The notes beneath the pieces are model-generated. The model was not told the origin of the DNA and made no database searches. It saw only the letters and a program-made list of their open reading frames with translations. Both the position numbers and the translations under genes were made by a program. Shown piece by piece: positions 59,901 to 64,000 of a stretch of 64,000 nt of DNA; position 1 is the stretch's first letter; every line of letters starts with the position of its first letter. The stretch is from Yamagishiella unicocca (taxonomy: Eukaryota > Chlorophyta > Chlorophyceae > Chlamydomonadales > Volvocaceae): NCBI GenBank assembly GCA_003116995.1, contig BDSL01000089.1:1-64000 (forward strand), written 5' to 3'.

Positions 59901-60507
59901 GCGCCCGAAGTCGCCGTTGCGTACGTAGGCCTTGCGGTTGAGGGTGCGCTGCGGAAGCGTCCAATCTAAGCTGGAGCTACCGGTGCTCTGTCAGCGGTTG
60001 TCAAGGGGCCGGGGGGTGCGGAGCAGTGATTGGGCAAGCTTTTGCAGCTGCTTCGCTTATGGGGAGTGGCAAATGGACGGAGTGTGGGTCGAGACCCCCT
60101 GGGAAGGATGGCGGCTTAGATACCTGGTCGAACAATGCCCTACACAAGAATGAGCGCCTCGCGCCAAGACAATGCTTTAGGGCCCCATAACACACCAGAG
60201 CTGCTTTTGGCGAACCGTAAGCCGTAACCGCAACCGTCCGAGTGGGCCCTCAAGGCTAACCCCACGAACAATAACCATTCCTCCCCACTTTCTTTTTGGC
60301 TACCCGTTCCTTCCACAGCACCATACCACGTCCCTGCCACATGCCACGTCTCTGCCACATACCACGTCCCCGCCACGTCAGCGAATGACCTACCCGCTGG
60401 CTGGTTCTGGAGTACAGCTGCACCCGGCCACCTACTCCAGGGGCGGATGCAGCGACCTCCGCGTCGTTCTGGGGTGAGGTGCTGGGCTGTGATTCGGCTG
60501 CTGCCAT
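56956..60507 (-). CDS. TPH-type coiled-coil protein, likely ciliary
   Basis: Nine exons join in phase: 60394-60507, 59772-59948, 59562-59624, 59222-59308, 58810-58911, 58452-58587, 58084-58175, 57432-57784 and 56956-57076, giving 414 residues. The start is the ATG at 60507 (MAAAESQPSTSPQNDAEV). After a disordered N-terminus comes RTLNRKAYVRNGDFGRMTL and then almost continuous charged coiled coil rich in Glu, Arg, Ala and Gln (RLEVEQRMRDHESERLQLL, MRYNREYMRKM, KAAAEAEEQLRKEIRDREAA). It ends in a non-coiled tail, PFEDRYRWLHAGPLSGTQ. Composition and layout resemble trichohyalin/plectin-homology proteins such as CFAP45, CFAP53 and MNS1, which lie inside doublet microtubules of cilia. I cannot assign the orthologue. 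Every intron has a good GT donor and AG acceptor. Confidence 0.85.
57150..57255 (+). repeat. Dispersed repeat family B, copy 3 (TPH intron 8)
   Basis: AGAGTGGGCCCCAGACC, GGGAGAGCCATCGGGCGCAT and CGCCTGATATTGAGAGAC match copies 1 and 2 in order. It lies in the intron 57077-57431 and is antisense to the gene. Confidence 0.75.
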
Positions 60508-60829
60508 GGGTTGCGGCCGGTGCTCTCGATGTCGCTGCAGCTGTGGGGAGGCCCTGGCCGCGATCTGGGGCCGGCACGCGCGGATGCGCGGAGGATGGAG
60601 GGAGGGCATGCGTGAAACGGTGAGCAACGAGCAGGCAGACTGGGACCGCCGTAGCTTCTTGATGTCACCGGGCACGCAGCCGCTCAGGCCAACAGCCCTG
60701 GATTGCAGAGGTCTGCGCAGTCATCCCCACGCACAGATTTCCCCCCGCCCCCTGACGCTCCGCTGGCGTGTGCGTTCCAGCCAGAGGCACCAAACCGTAA
60801 ATCCGTGCTGGGCTTTTGCTCAACCTGGC

Positions 60830-60888
60830 TGGGTTCGAGGAAGACCCGTGGATGCCCGAAAAAACCGTTTAGAACAGACGTTGGGAAG
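60830..60888 (-). repeat. Dispersed repeat family A, copy 5
   Basis: On minus it reads CCAACGTCTGTTCTAAACGG, TTTTTTCGGGCATCCACGGG, TCTTCCTCGAACCC, the copy closest to copy 1 in ATG5 intron 5. Confidence 0.8.
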
Positions 60889-61173
60889 GTGGGCCTTGCG
60901 CACTGCCTTTACTTCCCATCCCCAGCATGGCTCGATAACCGACCTTGTCCACGAACACCAGCACATACTTATGCGTGACCGGCCCCCCGTGCAGCTAGTT
61001 TCTGCCCTCCGTTTCCAATGTCGTGTAACCGGCCACCTGTCCAACTTTGACCAACGACGGCACGTGCCTCACTCGGCCGTACGGATTTTCCTTGCAACCC
61101 CGATACGCGAACGATACGCAATTATCTTCATTTCTGCCCCCAGGACCACCGTAACCGACCGGACCGATCGCAC

Positions 61174-61344
61174 CTGGCTCATCATTATCCGCTTTATGTG
61201 CAGTTTGAGCGCGTCCAAATCTGACTGACTCTCTTTGTACGAGTGTAGGAATGCATCCACCAACTTAATGGATTGGAATATGCCATCGTTGATCGGACTA
61301 TCCATCACGCTAGGTTGCAGCTTAGCAACCAGCGCTTCCTGCAT
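61174..61344 (-). CDS. Possible isolated first exon, unknown protein
   Basis: An ATG at 61344 opens 57 codons (MQEALVAKLQPSVMDSPIND, then FQSIKLVDAFLHSY and LDALKLHIKRIMMSQ) ending at CAG followed by a GTGCGA donor-like site. The composition is protein-like, but no downstream exon joins in phase; the nearest acceptor before the TPH gene runs into a stop. It could be a fragment of a gene or of a retroelement. Confidence 0.3.
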
Positions 61345-62994
61345 TCAGTCAAGGCAGGTCAAGGGGAGGGGCAATTTTAGTGGGCAGGCAGTGAAGAGGG
61401 TAGGCAGTGAAAGGGTAAAGGCCGTCAAGTGGGTTTCGTCATGGTGATGATATTAGTTATCGACAAGGTACAGCTGTGCAAAATGCGTGGTGTTAATGTA
61501 TGTTAACATACGCGCTTGCGCTCGGCGCAGCGCATTCAGTCGCTGCAGCCCGTGAACCCATGCATAAGCCGGTTTGCGCCAGCCAAGGGTTATAACGCCA
61601 GGATATGCAGAACACAGCGGACTTCAGCACTTATAGCAACAGAAGTGTTGGCATCACGCTGCACTTTGCAATCCTTACAGCGTTGCACCGCTTCGAGCCC
61701 ACTCGCACCTTTAGAGTTTCCGCAGCTACGCCGACAGGACCCCGCTTCTGTCCATGGCCCGTCATTTTTGTGTGGAAAGGTTCAACAGGCGCAGTCTCAG
61801 TTATGTGTAACGTCAAGAGGGGTTCATGGGCCGCGAGCCCGCGACTATGAGTGGACTATGTACGCCTGAAAATGAGCGCAAATTATGTAATTCACGCAGA
61901 TGACTGTCGATGAATGAATTGCTGTGCGGTTGAGTGGTGCTGGCGTGCAAAATGTTATACGACGGTCTTAGACGACGTACATTGCTACAATGCCATGAAG
62001 AGTCTGGCACATGTTGAGTCATTTAAACAAAGCAGTAATATTACACGTGTGCTTGGAGTTATTAGCAATATGTGCGGCAACCTTGAAAGATGTTGTCCCT
62101 TGTCCCCTGTTCGCTGAAACTGCCGCTGCAGTCCGTTTGGCTTGACCATTTATACTAGTATTAAGAACATACATAATATCGAGTTGGTGTGTGGATGCTT
62201 TCGTTGTGTTGAAGATTGGCAAGGGCCCCTGGGTCGGCGGTCGCCCCTGGATCGGCGGCCAGGGTAGACCATTTTCGGCCACGCACCTTCTGACAATTGC
62301 TTATTACTTATTACAGTGTAGGGTACTAATTCAGGTAAAACAGCGGGGGCTCGTGCCTGTGCATACCTTATCCGCGCACAGCACTAACTAACCTGAGATG
62401 CCTGCAAACGCCATGGGCAGCCCCAAAGCAACTCAGTTCGCACATGGCTTGGCATGGCGCAATTGGAACCAAGGAGGCATTTTCCACTACATCTGCGCTG
62501 GATACGGCACACAAGAGTACGGCAGAAGTACTGCCATCAAGCAAACACCGCAGAACTGGACCGATGAAAAGGGCCTTGCAGGTCGTCAGATAGGGCGGAG
62601 GCCGGCACTGGCGCCAGCTCCAAAACTCCCACCGCTTCCCAATCCGGCTCCTGCGCTTACTTCTTTCCGAACTGAGACTTCGAACATCTGCATCACTACC
62701 GTACCAACTGTATGTCACCGACCTACCACGAACCAACACACGGGCCGTTATGACCCGCCAAATCACATGCTCTGCCAGCTCCGACTCCGTCCCAGTGGTC
62801 TTCGATGGGACCCATGCAGGTAATCAGTGTGGGTAGGGCCGACCCAAGCAATGCCCATCCCTTGCCGCCAAGGGGAGGGGATACCCGCCAGAGGGCACTG
62901 CTGCTTCCGTACCCTACCAAACGGCTATATGGGTTAAATAAATACATAACTTTGAAACAAGTCAGCACTAAGTTGGTGCATAGCCGTCCGTACC

Positions 62995-63106
62995 AAACTT
63001 AGAAATGGGCATGGGTACTACCGCACTTCCCAAGACACCAGCTTAGGGACAAACTTAGAAATGGGCATGGGTACTACCGCACTTCCCAAGACACCACCTT
63101 AGGGAC
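62995..63106. repeat. 56-bp tandem duplication
   Basis: Two nearly identical copies beginning AAACTTAGAAATGGGCATGG at 62995 and 63051, both holding ACCGCACTTCCCAAGACACC. The near-identity implies a recent duplication. No function visible. Confidence 0.95.
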
Positions 63107-63794
63107 AGCTTAAACGAAGTCAATGGACTTATACACATAAGTAATGCCGTGGCAGCAGACCCAGATAGCTGGCCCATCTGCTGCCTTGAGTGGTGTGACA
63201 GTGTGCTACGCTCAGTCCCCCCAAAAGCGCCTGCTGTGTCGCCCGAGCAGGGGGGCTCAGGCTTGCTTCGCTCGACAACAACCCGCCATCCAGCCCGCCG
63301 CCCCAGCGGCCCTCGCATGGCCCTCTACACCGTTTTAGACAGGAAACCGTAACCTCGTCACGAACACCCATGCCAACACCAAGTGCGTGCGATTATTATT
63401 AGTAAGTTGTGTGAAAGGAAAACGCCACTTCGCCGAAAAAGGCAAAGCGACGAACATGAATTATTCGTAGTGCGGCGACGTGTAGTAAACGCCGCCTGCT
63501 GTGAGCCCGCCTCAGCGGCAAGACATCAGAAAGGCCTACAATCAATACATTATTGTACCTTAACATGACGGACAAGGAGTACCCACAAAGATATGAATCA
63601 GCGCAACCCTGCACCTGGGAACGACAGGGAAGACACGGAGACTATTACGTTCATAGACGCCTGCATCGATGCAAGCAAATGGATATTATAGGTATTTCTA
63701 CCCGAAATGGGATTTAGGCGTGTACGACTGTCCCAACAACTGCAGCACAAGTAAACGTCGACTCATACATTCATGCACGGAACTTTGATTTCCA

Positions 63795-63953
63795 TCATAT
63801 ACCATTTCGCACATCCAATGCGATGGAGGCATCGAGTATGGTCTGCAGCCTGACGACTATCTGGACGAAATCCGGTCGTCCGGATGGCTCCGGAGACAAA
63901 CATGCGGCTGCCAGCTCAGCGTAAGGCATGTGAAATGGTGATGTCATCATGTC
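63795..63953 (-). CDS. Protein kinase C-terminal exon (partial, continues past the edge)
   Basis: A last exon of 52 codons (acceptor TGCAG ending at 63954, stop at 63795). It encodes the end of a protein kinase domain: MPYAELAAACLSPEPSGRPD then FVQIVVRLQTIL. The invariant Arg of subdomain XI lies in SGRPDF. Family knowledge: this spacing is typical of plant and algal Ser/Thr or TKL-type kinases. The rest of the gene lies to the right of the window on the same strand, so the subfamily cannot be named. Confidence 0.75.
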   Translation of the reverse strand, partial: DMMTSPFHMPYAELAAACLSPEPSGRPDFVQIVVRLQTILDASIALDVRNGI

Positions 63954-64000
63954 CTGCATGAAGGGGAAAAGGGTGGCCACGGGGGCATGACTACGGCGGG

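Larger units (their letters stand above)
60508..63794. other. Intergenic region with TE traces, no resolved gene
   Basis: Contains a family A copy (60830-60888), a possible isolated exon (61174-61344, minus) and a 56-bp tandem duplication (62995-63106). Minus reading near 60930-60990 gives YVLVFVDKVGYRA, which resembles a retroelement integrase core only faintly. An open frame at 62398-62823 has no recognisable domain. Confidence 0.5.

Noticed and set aside
60256..60675. Longer TPH first exon starting at 60675
   Set aside because: That start codon is GTG, not ATG; the ATG at 60507 gives a normal N-terminus and keeps the phase.
62368..62766. Minus frame with LLDGSTSAVLLCAVSSADVV, resembling the end of a kinesin motor
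   Set aside because: Similarity covers only about 20 residues, the rest does not fit a motor domain, and no neighbouring exon supports it.

Overview
The window looks like nuclear DNA of a chlamydomonadalean (volvocine-type) green alga. The reasons are: many short exons with strict GT-AG junctions; coding DNA rich in G+C with Ala, Gly, Gln and Ser homopolymer insertions; plant-type enzymes (L-galactose dehydrogenase, phytochelatin synthase, AMT1 ammonium transporter) next to a ciliary-type TPH coiled-coil protein and a PAS/class III nucleotide cyclase; and a dense load of satellites, minisatellites and degenerate dispersed repeats. No species can be named from the sequence. All gene models are hand-assembled from splice sites, reading phase and remembered family motifs; no alignment or search was run.

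Layout. 1-5.4 kb is a 142-bp satellite with higher-order (4- and 5-unit) structure. 6.5-8.5 kb is a minus-strand rhodanese gene, divergent from ATG5 (8.6-13.0 kb, plus). Phytochelatin synthase (13.4-18.1 kb) and L-galactose dehydrogenase (19.8-21.7 kb) follow on plus. 22.1-28.5 kb is a minus-strand F-box gene that spans a 1.35-kb minisatellite. 30.4-33.3 kb is AMT1 and 35.4-36.5 kb a DUF2177 membrane protein, both minus. 39.3-47.0 kb, with likely 5' exons up to 50.0 kb, is a PAS/nucleotide cyclase gene on minus. 51.0-52.2 kb is a 5'-truncated LINE with 9-bp target-site duplications. 52.9-55.1 kb is a secreted two-domain cupredoxin. 57.0-60.5 kb is a nine-exon TPH coiled-coil gene on minus. The last exon of a protein kinase gene touches the right edge (63.8-64.0 kb).

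The genes do not form one pathway, but the 6-22 kb block is notable: a rhodanese with a Cys-rich tail, the autophagy conjugation factor ATG5, phytochelatin synthase and the ascorbate-pathway L-galactose dehydrogenase are adjacent. These are sulfur, metal and oxidative-stress functions. Shared regulation is an inference only.

The most interesting signal is structural. In several unrelated genes a tandem repeat sits directly on a splice site, and in some cases the repeat copies the splice site itself (triplicated donor in the cyclase, duplicated acceptor in phytochelatin synthase). Two degenerate dispersed repeat families also recur, mostly inside introns of these genes.
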